Shown here in pieces: positions 7,940 through 16,145 of a stretch of 33,486 bases of DNA. The stretch covers positions 1 through 33,486 of the forward strand of contig JAQGHG010000024.1 of assembly GCA_028288925.1 (NCBI GenBank), given 5' to 3'. The position numbers and the translations under genes are program-made. Every line of letters begins with the position of its first letter. Position 1 is the stretch's first letter. This DNA comes from Patescibacteria group bacterium (GTDB lineage Bacteria > Patescibacteriota > Saccharimonadia > UBA4664). Below the pieces are notes generated by a model. The model ran no database searches, was not told the origin of the DNA, and was given only the letters and a program-made list of their open reading frames with translations.

Positions 7940-8893
7940 ATGCCGATGTTACCGGTAACGACAACTGAAGAAGCGGTGAGACTGCTACTGGATGGTGGTG
8001 CCGGAGTGATGCCGACGGATACGGTGTACGGTCTGGTGGCGCGGGCGCAGGATAAACGCGCTGTGAAGCGGTTTTACGCGCTCAAACATCGCGAACACAA
8101 GCCGGGTACGGTGATCGCGGCCAGCGTAGAGCAGCTGGCGGAGCTGGGAGTGGATAAGCAGCACTTGAAGCGGGTGCAGCACTTATGGCCGAATCCTCTG
8201 AGCGTAGAGACTCCCTTGGGCGAGGAGCTAGCTTATCTGCACCAGGAGACAGGTCGACAGGCGCTACGGGTAGTGGCGGATGTGAAGCTGCGGGAGATCT
8301 TGGAGCAGACGGGGCCCCTGGTGACTTCTAGTGCAAACCAACCTGGTGAGCCGGGAGCAGTGAACTTGAGTGAGGCCCAGGACTACTTTGAGGACAAGGT
8401 GGACTTCTATGTGGATGGGGGAAATCTGTCGGGCCGGGCGCCTTCGACGATTATCCGGCTGGTAGCGGATGAGATCGAGGTTATTCGCCAGGGGGCGGTG
8501 GAGATAGATGAGCACGGCACCCACTATATTTTGCCGAGCCGGCAGGATTGTCCGTTCTGCCGGAGTAACGGCCGGCTGAAGGGTGAGATTGTTGCGACCT
8601 CGGAGGGGGCTTATATGATCGATTCCTCCTCGAATTCCGGTAATTATTTGATTATTCCCGAGACGCATGTCGAAGCGCTGACCGAGCTGCCGGATACCTG
8701 GTGGGTGGATCTTAAGGCGTTATTGGCGCAAGTTCCGGGTTTGGCACAGGATTATAATTTGTCGATCAATATCGGAAAGCTGGCTGGACAGACGGTGAAG
8801 CATTTGCATTTTTGGGTGATCCCGCGGGCTGCCGGCGAGGCGGCTTCGGGTAAGGGTTTTGTGGGGCTGATTGACGAAGTGAACCAAGTCTAG
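7940..8893 (+). CDS. Fusion of a Sua5/YciO/YrdC (threonylcarbamoyl-AMP synthase-like) domain with a HIT domain
   Basis: N-term GVMPTDTVYGLVARAQDKRAVKRFYALKHREHKPGTVIA...GPLVTSSANQPGEP...IIRL (Sua5); C-term CPFCRSNG...GNYLIIPETHVEAL...LSINIGKLAGQTVKHLHFWVIPR (HIT). ATG at 7946 is an alternative start. Confidence 0.85.
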   Translation: MPMLPVTTTEEAVRLLLDGGAGVMPTDTVYGLVARAQDKRAVKRFYALKHREHKPGTVIAASVEQLAELGVDKQHLKRVQHLWPNPLSVETPLGEELAYLHQETGRQALRVVADVKLREILEQTGPLVTSSANQPGEPGAVNLSEAQDYFEDKVDFYVDGGNLSGRAPSTIIRLVADEIEVIRQGAVEIDEHGTHYILPSRQDCPFCRSNGRLKGEIVATSEGAYMIDSSSNSGNYLIIPETHVEALTELPDTWWVDLKALLAQVPGLAQDYNLSINIGKLAGQTVKHLHFWVIPRAAGEAASGKGFVGLIDEVNQV

Positions 8894-8894
8894 C

Positions 8895-8923
8895 TTTACT
8901 AATTTATGTTTTTGTAGTATAAT
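8895..8923 (+). promoter_or_regulatory. Promoter for the HIT gene
   Basis: TTTACT-17 bp-TATAAT in the intergenic gap. Confidence 0.55.
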
Positions 8924-8980
8924 ATGCCAGTCTGAATCAGATCGCCTGATCAGTAAACAAACGAGAAGGGCGTGATTGTC

Positions 8981-9382
8981 ATGGCCCCCGCAACGCTACC
9001 TGACGCCTGGGCATTTTGCATCTTCTGCCCCAACTCGAATGACGAGGTGCCGGCTGGAGAGGTGACCGCCAAGAACGATCTTGGGTATCTTACTCAGGCC
9101 GGACGCATGGTGGATGGCACGCTGGTTCTCGAAGAAGAGCACTGGCTACTGGTCCCGCGGGAGCACATCTCGATCCGGTCCAAGATGCCGCAGGGCTGGG
9201 ATGAGGCGGAATACTACCTCATCTCCCAGATCCCCGGCTTCGGACCCGACGAGGCTGATTGGCCTCCGTACGTCGCCTACAGCCTGTACGGCACCGAGGT
9301 GGGACAGACCATGGCCCACAGGCACACCCACGTCCGCATTGGCGGCAAGGATGGGATTAAGCTGACGCTCGGCGGCCAGTAG
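8981..9382 (+). CDS. HIT-like protein
   Basis: CIFCPNSN...LVLEEEHWLLVPREHI...GQTMAHRHTHVRI (HxHxH). Internal ATG at 8981 preferred over GTG 8972 because the SD-like GAAGGG lies 11 nt upstream of it. Confidence 0.7.
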   Translation: MAPATLPDAWAFCIFCPNSNDEVPAGEVTAKNDLGYLTQAGRMVDGTLVLEEEHWLLVPREHISIRSKMPQGWDEAEYYLISQIPGFGPDEADWPPYVAYSLYGTEVGQTMAHRHTHVRIGGKDGIKLTLGGQ

Positions 9383-9415
9383 GCTGCCGGTGTGGCTCGA
9401 GGTATGTTTCAGGCA

Positions 9416-9446
9416 AGGACCCGCTCGTGTAATGCGAGCGGGTCCT
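9416..9446 (+). terminator. Hairpin terminator between convergent HIT and tsaD genes
   Basis: AGGACCCGCTCG-TGTAATG-CGAGCGGGTCCT, perfect 12-bp stem, followed by a moderately T-rich CTGCTGTTTT. Confidence 0.65.
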
Positions 9447-9460
9447 CTGCTGTTTTGGGG

Positions 9461-10489
9461 TTAAATCGCGAGGCTGGGATCGGTCTTGAACTCGAGCGGG
9501 TCGGTGGTGCGGCCGGCCTGGGCGAGGTGGTAGCCCATGGCGGCGATCATGGCGCCGTTGTCGGTGCAGTATTGCATGGGGGCGTAGTGCATTTCGAGGG
9601 GGATTTTTTCGGAAATTATTTGGCGCAGGCGGCGGCTGGCGGCGACACCGCCGGCGATAACGACTGATTTGGGCTGGTGTTGTTGGTAGGCGCGATAGAG
9701 TTGAGCAGCGAGGGTGTCGTAGATAGTGAGCTGGAAGCTGGCGCACATGTCGTTGATCTGGGTTTCGGTGAGGCGGCCGGGGATTTCGGAGGAGTGGGTG
9801 CGGAAGTCGCCGCCGATTTCGGATTGGAGTGTGCGCAGGACGGCGGTTTTGAGCCCGGAGAAGCTGAAATCGAGCGAATCGCCGAGCTTGGCTTTGGGGA
9901 GTTTGTAGGCATGAGGATCGCCGAGAGGGGCGGTTTTGTCGATGATGGGGCCGCCGGGATAGGGGAGGCCCATCATTTTGGCGACTTTGTCGAAGGCTTC
10001 GCCGGCGGCGTCGTCGCGGGTGCGGCCGAGCAGGCGGTACTCCAGGGGAGATTCGAAGAGCAACATGTGCGAGTGGCCGCCTGATACGGAGAGGGCGAGG
10101 AGGGGGAATTGAGGTTGGGGCTCGATGAGGAAGTTGGCGAACGTATGAGCGACCACATGATTGACGGCGTAGAGCGGCTTGTGGCGGATGAGGGCGATGG
10201 TGCGCGCGGTGAGGGTGCCGATGAGCAGGCTGCCGAGCAGGCCGGGGCCTTGGGTGACGGCGATGCCGTCGATGTCGTCCCAGGTGACGCCGGCGGTTTC
10301 GAGGGCTTCGTGGATGACGGGCAGCACGACTTCGATGTGGCTGCGCGCGGCTACCTCGGGCACGACGCCGCCGTATTCTTTGTGGATGTCGATTTGGCTG
10401 GCGACGACGTTACTGAGTACGCGCGAGCCGTTTTCGACTATGGCAGCGGCTGTTTCGTCGCAGGAGGTTTCGAGACCGAGGATTAACAT
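9461..10489 (-). CDS. tsaD: tRNA N6-adenosine threonylcarbamoyltransferase
   Basis: MLILGLETSCDETAAAIVENG...SHIEVVLPVIHEAL...AVNHVVAHTFANFL...LALSVSGGHSHMLL...VIAGGVAASRRLR. Start set at 10489 because TACAAT sits 7 nt upstream of that ATG (track start 10498). Confidence 0.95.
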   Translation of the reverse strand: MLILGLETSCDETAAAIVENGSRVLSNVVASQIDIHKEYGGVVPEVAARSHIEVVLPVIHEALETAGVTWDDIDGIAVTQGPGLLGSLLIGTLTARTIALIRHKPLYAVNHVVAHTFANFLIEPQPQFPLLALSVSGGHSHMLLFESPLEYRLLGRTRDDAAGEAFDKVAKMMGLPYPGGPIIDKTAPLGDPHAYKLPKAKLGDSLDFSFSGLKTAVLRTLQSEIGGDFRTHSSEIPGRLTETQINDMCASFQLTIYDTLAAQLYRAYQQHQPKSVVIAGGVAASRRLRQIISEKIPLEMHYAPMQYCTDNGAMIAAMGYHLAQAGRTTDPLEFKTDPSLAI

Positions 10490-10495
10490 GTGTCG

Positions 10496-10530
10496 CATTG
10501 TAGCGCACCTGAGGCGGGTCGGCTACAATG
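10496..10530. promoter_or_regulatory. Symmetric bidirectional promoter tsaD / femX
   Basis: CATTGTAGC-N17-GCTACAATG, perfect 9-bp inverted arms, each carrying a TACAAT -10 box facing outward to an ATG 6-7 nt away. Confidence 0.6.
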
Positions 10531-10535
10531 GAATC

Positions 10536-11519
10536 ATGCAACTCGTGGAGATTTCGGACCGGACCGCGTGGGATACGTATGTGGGCGGACATGCTCAGGG
10601 CCACCCCCTACAGCTATGGGGTTGGGGCGAGGCGAAGCGGGCAAATAATTGGACACCGTACCGGCTAGCGTTGGTGGAAGGCGAGGAATGGAAGGCGGCG
10701 GCGCAAGTACTACTGTGGCCGATTCCCCGGCTGGGTAAGCGCATCGCGTATGTACCGCGGGGGCCGGTGGTGGATCCGGCGAGTCCGGAAGCGGCGCGGC
10801 TGCTGGAGGCATTGGTGGCTTGGGCCAAGCAGCACCGGGTGCTGTATGTGCGCGTGGAGCCGGCTTGGCTGAAGGCGAAGTTGCCCGAGGGTTGGCGCCG
10901 GGCTGGTAATACGCTCCAGATGAACGAGACGTATACGATTGATCTGGCCAAGTCCGAGGAGCAGCTGTTGGAGCCGATGATCCGCAAGCACCGCCAGTAT
11001 ATTCGCAAGGCCGGGCGCGATGGCGTAGCGGTAGAGCGCCAGACAGGCGGTGATTTGGCCGCGATGTACGAGATTTATACCCAGACGGCGCAGCGGGCTG
11101 GTTTTGGGATTCATACCGAGGAATATTACGCGGGATTGTTTAAAGAGCTGGGCGAGCATAATTTCTTGTACTACGCGCGGGTAGAGGGCCGGCCGGTTGC
11201 GTTCTTGTGGCTGGTGGCGACCGGGCCTGTAGCCTATGAACTATACGGCGGAGTTACCCCGGAGGGACAGGATATCAAAGCGAATTATTTGTTAAAGTGG
11301 CACGCCATTACCGAGATGAAGGCGCAGGGCCGGCAGGTGTATGACTTTAACGGCCGGGTGAGCGAGGGCGTGTCACAGTTTAAGGCGGGATTTGGGCCGG
11401 ACGAGACGGATTATATGGGGACATGGGATTATCCCCTGAGCCTGGTGGGATATCATTTGTGGGAACGTTTGTGGCCGATGGCCAAGCCGGTGGGCCGATT
11501 AATAGGGCGGAGGCGATAG
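10536..11519 (+). CDS. FemABX-family peptidoglycan bridge aminoacyltransferase (1)
   Basis: MQLVEISDRTAWDTYVGGHAQGHPLQLWGWGEAKRANNW...MIRKHRQYIRKAGRDGVAVE...YDFNGRVSEGVSQFKAGFGPDETDYMGTWDYPL. Track ORF starts far upstream, in antisense of tsaD. Confidence 0.88.
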   Translation: MQLVEISDRTAWDTYVGGHAQGHPLQLWGWGEAKRANNWTPYRLALVEGEEWKAAAQVLLWPIPRLGKRIAYVPRGPVVDPASPEAARLLEALVAWAKQHRVLYVRVEPAWLKAKLPEGWRRAGNTLQMNETYTIDLAKSEEQLLEPMIRKHRQYIRKAGRDGVAVERQTGGDLAAMYEIYTQTAQRAGFGIHTEEYYAGLFKELGEHNFLYYARVEGRPVAFLWLVATGPVAYELYGGVTPEGQDIKANYLLKWHAITEMKAQGRQVYDFNGRVSEGVSQFKAGFGPDETDYMGTWDYPLSLVGYHLWERLWPMAKPVGRLIGRRR

Positions 11520-12562
11520 TGAGGCGAGCGAGAGAAGCGGAATTAGCACAGTGGGACCGGTTGATAGCGGCCAATCCGGACGGTGGTAACGCGTTGCAGA
11601 CGCGCGTGTGGGGCGAGTTTAAGGCGCTGTGGGGCTGGGAGCCGCGGCGGTACGTGTATGAGCTGTCGGACGGGCGGCAGGTCGCGGCCCAGTGGCTGGT
11701 ACGGAATGTGCCGCTGCAGGGTGAGATCTGGTACTGCCCCAAGGGTCCGGGCGTGACGCGGCCGGGTGACTTTGCCGAGATCGTGCAAAACACGGCGGTG
11801 GCCGGATTGGGAGGCATCTTTGCCCGGTTCGAATCGGAAGTGCCGGATGATAATGCCGACAAGGCGACGTTTAAGGGCCTGGGTTTGGTGCGGGCCAACC
11901 GCGATCCGGGCTCGAAGTCGACGATCGTGGTGGATTTGGCGCCGGGGGCGGAGGCAGTACTGGCGGGCTTTAGCCAATCCGCGCGGCGCAACATCCGCAA
12001 GGCCGAGGCGGGCGGTGTGAAAGTGGCGGCGGTAGAGCCGTCGCCAGAGCATTTGCAGACGATGTTTGAGCTCATGAAGGCGACGGAGGCCCGGGCACAA
12101 TACGGCTTGCGGCCGGAGCAGTACTTCAAGGAGTATTGGACGGCCCAGATTCGGGCTGGTCAGGCGCAGCTCTTCTTCGCGCGTCACGCCGGCGAAGTGC
12201 TGGCGGGTGTGTTTGTGACGTTTGTAGGCAAGCGGGCCTGGTACAAGGACGGCGGTTCATTTGATGTTAAACGTGAGCTCAGCCCGTCGTACCTGCTGCA
12301 GTGGGAAGTGATGCGCTGGCTGATGAAGCGCGGCATCGAGAGCTACGACCTAGTAGGCGTGCCGAACCGGGACATGGTAGGTACGGGTGATCCGCGCGAC
12401 GGCTTGTACGCCTTTAAGTCGAAGTTTAATCCGGAGATTTCCGAGTTTATTGGATGCTGGGACCTGCCGCTTAGTAGTTTTAAGTATCAGGCGTGGAACA
12501 AAGTGGGCGAGCGGGTGGCCGCGCGGATGGCGATGGGCCGGCCGGAGAAGTTTCTGTACTAG
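11519..12562 (+). CDS. FemABX-family aminoacyltransferase (2)
   Basis: GTG start overlaps the upstream stop (TAGTG). AREAELAQWDRLIAANPDGGNALQTRVWGEFKALWGW...FSQSARRNIRKAEAGGVKV...YDLVGVPNRDM...FKSKFNPEISEFIGCWDLPL. Confidence 0.87.
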   Translation: MRRAREAELAQWDRLIAANPDGGNALQTRVWGEFKALWGWEPRRYVYELSDGRQVAAQWLVRNVPLQGEIWYCPKGPGVTRPGDFAEIVQNTAVAGLGGIFARFESEVPDDNADKATFKGLGLVRANRDPGSKSTIVVDLAPGAEAVLAGFSQSARRNIRKAEAGGVKVAAVEPSPEHLQTMFELMKATEARAQYGLRPEQYFKEYWTAQIRAGQAQLFFARHAGEVLAGVFVTFVGKRAWYKDGGSFDVKRELSPSYLLQWEVMRWLMKRGIESYDLVGVPNRDMVGTGDPRDGLYAFKSKFNPEISEFIGCWDLPLSSFKYQAWNKVGERVAARMAMGRPEKFLY

Positions 12563-12640
12563 CGACGGCAGTCCCGGCCGGCGTGAGGATTAAGGCCGGC
12601 GGGGTATACTCGTAGGTAGCACTAAATTCAGGATATATTC

Positions 12641-13954
12641 ATGTTTCGTAAGGTTGTGAAATCATTGATTCCGAAGGACTTATTTAAGGCGGTGGAACCG
12701 ACTGGTCACTTGCTGGAGTCGATATTGTGGCAAGTTGTAATGGGCTTCCCGGCGCGCGGTCTCAATGTAATTGGCGTGACGGGTACGGATGGCAAGACCA
12801 CGACGAGCACTATGATCTACACGATGCTCAATGACGCGGGCGTGAAGGCCGGCCTGATGACGACGATTGGCTACGGCGTACCGGGAAACTGGCACGAGAA
12901 TTATGTACATATGACGACCATGCCGACCCGGGCGATGCTGCAGCGGATCAAGGAGCTGCGGGCGGAGGGCATCGAATGGCTGGTACTGGAGACTACGAGC
13001 CACGCCTTGGCGCAGAACCGCGTGTGGGGGATTCCCTACAGCGTGGTGGCGATGACGAATCTGACGCATGAGCACTTGGATTATCATGGGACATTTGAGC
13101 GGTACCGCGAGGCCAAGGTGAAATTGTTCCGGATGGCGGCCGAGAACGCGAACGGATTGCGGGTGGGCATCGTGAACGCCGATGACCCAAGCGCGCCGTA
13201 CTTCGCGGCGGCACTGCCCAAGGTGATGCGCTATGGAGTGCGGCAGGCGCAGGCGGACTTGAAGGCGTCGAATATCCGCAGTAGCGCGGCAGGCAATGAG
13301 TATGACTTGCTGCATGAACGACAGAAGCTCCAGGTGAAGGTGAACTTGCCGGGGAGCTTTAACGTGTACAACTCGATGGCGGCGGCCGGCGTGGGTTTGG
13401 CCGTGGGCTTGACCTCGGAGCAGGTGGTACGGGGGATCGCGGCGCTCAAGAGTGTGGAGGGGCGCATGAACGCGCTCAAGGAGGGGCAAGACTTTGGCGT
13501 GATCGTAGATTTTGCACACACACCCGATAGTTTTGAGAAGATTTTGAGTAGTATGCGCGAGCTGACAAAGGGCCGGCTGATCGTGCTGTTCGGCTCGGCC
13601 GGCCGGCGTGATGAGGCCAAACGGGGTAAGCAGGGTACGTCGGCGGGCAAGTGGGCCGATGTGGTGGTGGTAACCGAAGAGGACGACCGCGATGTGGACG
13701 GTGTGAAGATCATGGACCAGATAGCCGGGGGGGCGGAACGGGCCGGCAAGGTGCGTGATAAGGATTTGTTCCTGGTGCACGACCGGACCAAGGCGGTCGC
13801 GTTCGCGATCGGGCAGGCGCGGACGGGCGATACGGTGTTGCTGCTGGGCAAGGGCCACGAGAAGACGATCGAGCGGGCTGATGGCGAACATCCCTGGGAC
13901 GAGGCTGGTACGGCGCGGAAGGCAATCGCGGCACGGCTCAAGCAGGGCAAGTAA
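12641..13954 (+). CDS. murE: MurE-like UDP-MurNAc-dipeptide amino acid ligase (lacks most of the usual N-terminal domain)
   Basis: VIGVTGTDGKTTTSTMIY (Mur ligase P-loop), TTMPTRAMLQ, LETTSHALAQNRVWGIPYSVVAMTNLTHEHLDYHGTFERYREAK, VDFAHTPDSFEKIL, LLLGKGHEKT. Confidence 0.9.
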   Translation: MFRKVVKSLIPKDLFKAVEPTGHLLESILWQVVMGFPARGLNVIGVTGTDGKTTTSTMIYTMLNDAGVKAGLMTTIGYGVPGNWHENYVHMTTMPTRAMLQRIKELRAEGIEWLVLETTSHALAQNRVWGIPYSVVAMTNLTHEHLDYHGTFERYREAKVKLFRMAAENANGLRVGIVNADDPSAPYFAAALPKVMRYGVRQAQADLKASNIRSSAAGNEYDLLHERQKLQVKVNLPGSFNVYNSMAAAGVGLAVGLTSEQVVRGIAALKSVEGRMNALKEGQDFGVIVDFAHTPDSFEKILSSMRELTKGRLIVLFGSAGRRDEAKRGKQGTSAGKWADVVVVTEEDDRDVDGVKIMDQIAGGAERAGKVRDKDLFLVHDRTKAVAFAIGQARTGDTVLLLGKGHEKTIERADGEHPWDEAGTARKAIAARLKQGK

Positions 13955-13955
13955 T

Positions 13956-14693
13956 ATGGGTCCGGTTGGAATTATTGGATACGGCACGTTTGGGCGGTTT
14001 TTGGCTAAGCATTTGGCGCGTCACGACCAAGTGTTGGCGTACGACACGCAGGATATGGCGGCGGTAGCGGCCGGCGAGGGAGTGCAATGGGCGCCGCCGG
14101 AGGCGGTATTACGCCAGCCGGTGGTGATCTTGGCGGTGCCCGTACAGGTGCTGGAGGGGTTGCTGCGCGAGATTGGCCCCAAGATACGGCCCGATGCACT
14201 GGTAGTGGATGTATCTAGTGTAAAGACGGTGCCCGTAGAGCTGATGCGTAAGTATTTGCCCGAGAGCTGCGAGATATTGGCGACGCATCCGTTGTTTGGG
14301 CCACAGAGTGGGGCCAAGGGCATCGCCGGGCTCACCATGGTGACGTGGCCGGTACGGGTGAACGACGAACGGTATGGCCGGATGGTGCGGTTCTTGGGCG
14401 AGGATTTGGGTCTCAAGGTGACTGAGGTGGCGCCGGAAGCGCATGATCGCGAGATGGCCTATGTGCAGGCCCTGACGTTCTTCTTGGGCCGGGCCCTGGG
14501 CGGCATGGAGCTGCCGGATTCGCGGCTCAAGACGGCGACGTATCAGCATTTGCTGGATTTGCAGCGGATTGTGGCTAATGATACGCCGGAATTATTCGAG
14601 ACCATACAACAGTTCAACCCCTACGCGAGCGCTGTACGAGAGCGGTTTACGCAGGGGTTGGATGAGCTAGAGGGTTCGCTGGAACGGTATTAG
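13956..14693 (+). CDS. tyrA: Prephenate dehydrogenase
   Basis: MGPVGIIGYGTFGRFLAKHLARHDQVLAYDT...VVDVSSVKTVPVELMRKYLPESCEILATHPLFGPQSGAKG. Confidence 0.88.
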   Translation: MGPVGIIGYGTFGRFLAKHLARHDQVLAYDTQDMAAVAAGEGVQWAPPEAVLRQPVVILAVPVQVLEGLLREIGPKIRPDALVVDVSSVKTVPVELMRKYLPESCEILATHPLFGPQSGAKGIAGLTMVTWPVRVNDERYGRMVRFLGEDLGLKVTEVAPEAHDREMAYVQALTFFLGRALGGMELPDSRLKTATYQHLLDLQRIVANDTPELFETIQQFNPYASAVRERFTQGLDELEGSLERY

Positions 14694-14695
14694 GT

Positions 14696-15310
14696 CTAGA
14701 ATCCGACTACTTCTTTGATCAGCACGATGTCGATGCGGCCGGGCATTTCGCGGTGGAAGACCACTTCTTTGTTGATGCTGCTGGGGCCGCCGTAGACCTT
14801 GAGGGCACGGGCGTTTTCGAGCGGGAAGGTGTGGGCGCGGAGGCGTTTGCCGGCTTGGGTGAGGTCGGTGACGATCTTTTGGGCGCCTACCACCCAGACT
14901 ACATGGCCGGCGCCGAAGGCGTAGGGCGCGAATTGGCTGCCGGTGGCGGAGGCTACGAGCACTTCGCCGGTCTGGGTGACGGCGTGGACGCTGCCGATGA
15001 CGTAGTCGGGCGCGGCGCCGAGCTTGCGCATTTCGCCGCGGCGCGCGGGGTCGCTCATCATAGCGACGAAGCGTGGGTACACCGCGTTATATTTGCCCGA
15101 CTCGTTGATGGAAACGGCGATGCCGGTAGCATCAAGCGTAGCCGAGGTGGAGGTGAGAACCTCGGCTCCCTCGGGAATGAGCGCGAGGGCCTTGGCCTTG
15201 GCGTCGTCCAGATCGGCCGCGATGGTGACGGCAAAGCCGTTGGCTTCCAGGGCCTTGGCGGTAGTAGCGATAACGGCGTCGCTGGGTATAGTATTGAACT
15301 GGTCAGACAT
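14696..15310 (-). CDS. LUD-domain (LutC/YkgG-like) protein
   Basis: ATAKALEANGFAVTIAADLDDAKAKALALIPEGAEVLTSTSATLDATGIA...VHAVTQTGEVLVASATGSQ...GAQKIV; SD AAGGA upstream. Confidence 0.8.
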   Translation of the reverse strand: MSDQFNTIPSDAVIATTAKALEANGFAVTIAADLDDAKAKALALIPEGAEVLTSTSATLDATGIAVSINESGKYNAVYPRFVAMMSDPARRGEMRKLGAAPDYVIGSVHAVTQTGEVLVASATGSQFAPYAFGAGHVVWVVGAQKIVTDLTQAGKRLRAHTFPLENARALKVYGGPSSINKEVVFHREMPGRIDIVLIKEVVGF

Positions 15311-15343
15311 AGTAAGATTCCTTGAATATTAGCAGTACATGCG

Positions 15344-15364
15344 TTACTGTATTTGGTACAGTAA
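15344..15364. promoter_or_regulatory. Palindromic operator between LUD and HxlR genes
   Basis: TTACTGTA-TTTGG-TACAGTAA; an extra CAGTA half-site at 15333 forms an overlapping dyad CAGTA-N7-TACTG. Confidence 0.7.
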
Positions 15365-15405
15365 TGTCACTATACGGCTATTAGTTTACAAAGTAAAGTA
15401 TTTTT

Positions 15406-15741
15406 ATGAACGAATTTGATAAAGAATGTACCGAGCTCAAAGGCGCCTTAGATATTTTGGGCGACCGGTGGTCGGCCGTCATCCTTTGGAGTATCAACGA
15501 GCGGCCCCGGCGGTTCGGGGAGATTCAGAAGAGCGTGCAAGGCATTAATTCGCGCACACTGACGCAGCGCCTACAGGCTCTGGAAGATGAGGGCCTGATA
15601 ACGCGGCACGAATTCAAGGAATACCCGCCGCGGACGGAGTACCGCATTACGCCCAAGGGCGTCGAGCTAGAGCCGGTGTTTACGGCCATGATGGCGTGGG
15701 CGCAGAAGCATGTGTTTAAGGGCAAAGATTTAGCTGAGTAA
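15406..15741 (+). CDS. HxlR-family winged-helix regulator
   Basis: CTELKGALDILGDRWSAVILWSINERPRRFGEIQKSVQGINSRTLTQRLQALEDEGLITRHEFKEYPPRTEYRITPKG. Confidence 0.93.
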   Translation: MNEFDKECTELKGALDILGDRWSAVILWSINERPRRFGEIQKSVQGINSRTLTQRLQALEDEGLITRHEFKEYPPRTEYRITPKGVELEPVFTAMMAWAQKHVFKGKDLAE

Positions 15742-16131
15742 CCCTTTGGCGTGCAAATCTTCAAATATGAGGTGATCGACGGGGCTGGTGAGTTCGATCT
15801 GGCTGTAGCTGAGGAAATCAAGCTTCTCGATTTCTGAGCTGGGCGTGAGCGTACCATGGTAATCGGCGGTGTAGCAGGTCATGCGGACGATGCGACCTTC
15901 AGCTTTGCCGTGGGCTTGGGCCTCGAAGGTTCCGTAGTGTTTGATACTTTCGGGGACGAGGCCGACGGTGAGTTCTTCTTGGACCTCGCGAATGAGGGCG
16001 TCTTGGTCGGATTCGCCGGCTTCGCGCTTGCCGCCGGGGATGTACCAAGTGTCCTTGCCCTTGCTGACGGTGCCGAGGATTTTGCCATCTTTGAGGTGAA
16101 TATAGGCGAGTTTGTCGATGTAGCTAGGCAT
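15730..16131 (-). CDS. NUDIX hydrolase
   Basis: Nudix box GGKREAGESDQDALIREVQEEL; 3' end overlaps hxlR by 12 bp (convergent). Confidence 0.9.
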   Translation of the reverse strand: MPSYIDKLAYIHLKDGKILGTVSKGKDTWYIPGGKREAGESDQDALIREVQEELTVGLVPESIKHYGTFEAQAHGKAEGRIVRMTCYTADYHGTLTPSSEIEKLDFLSYSQIELTSPVDHLIFEDLHAKGLLS

Positions 16132-16145
16132 TGTTTGGCTCCAGG

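Noticed and set aside
12680-13987. 435-aa minus-strand ORF (track), and likewise 434 aa at 18852-20156
   Set aside because: Antisense of murE and of the phosphomutase genes; mirror ORFs without motifs.
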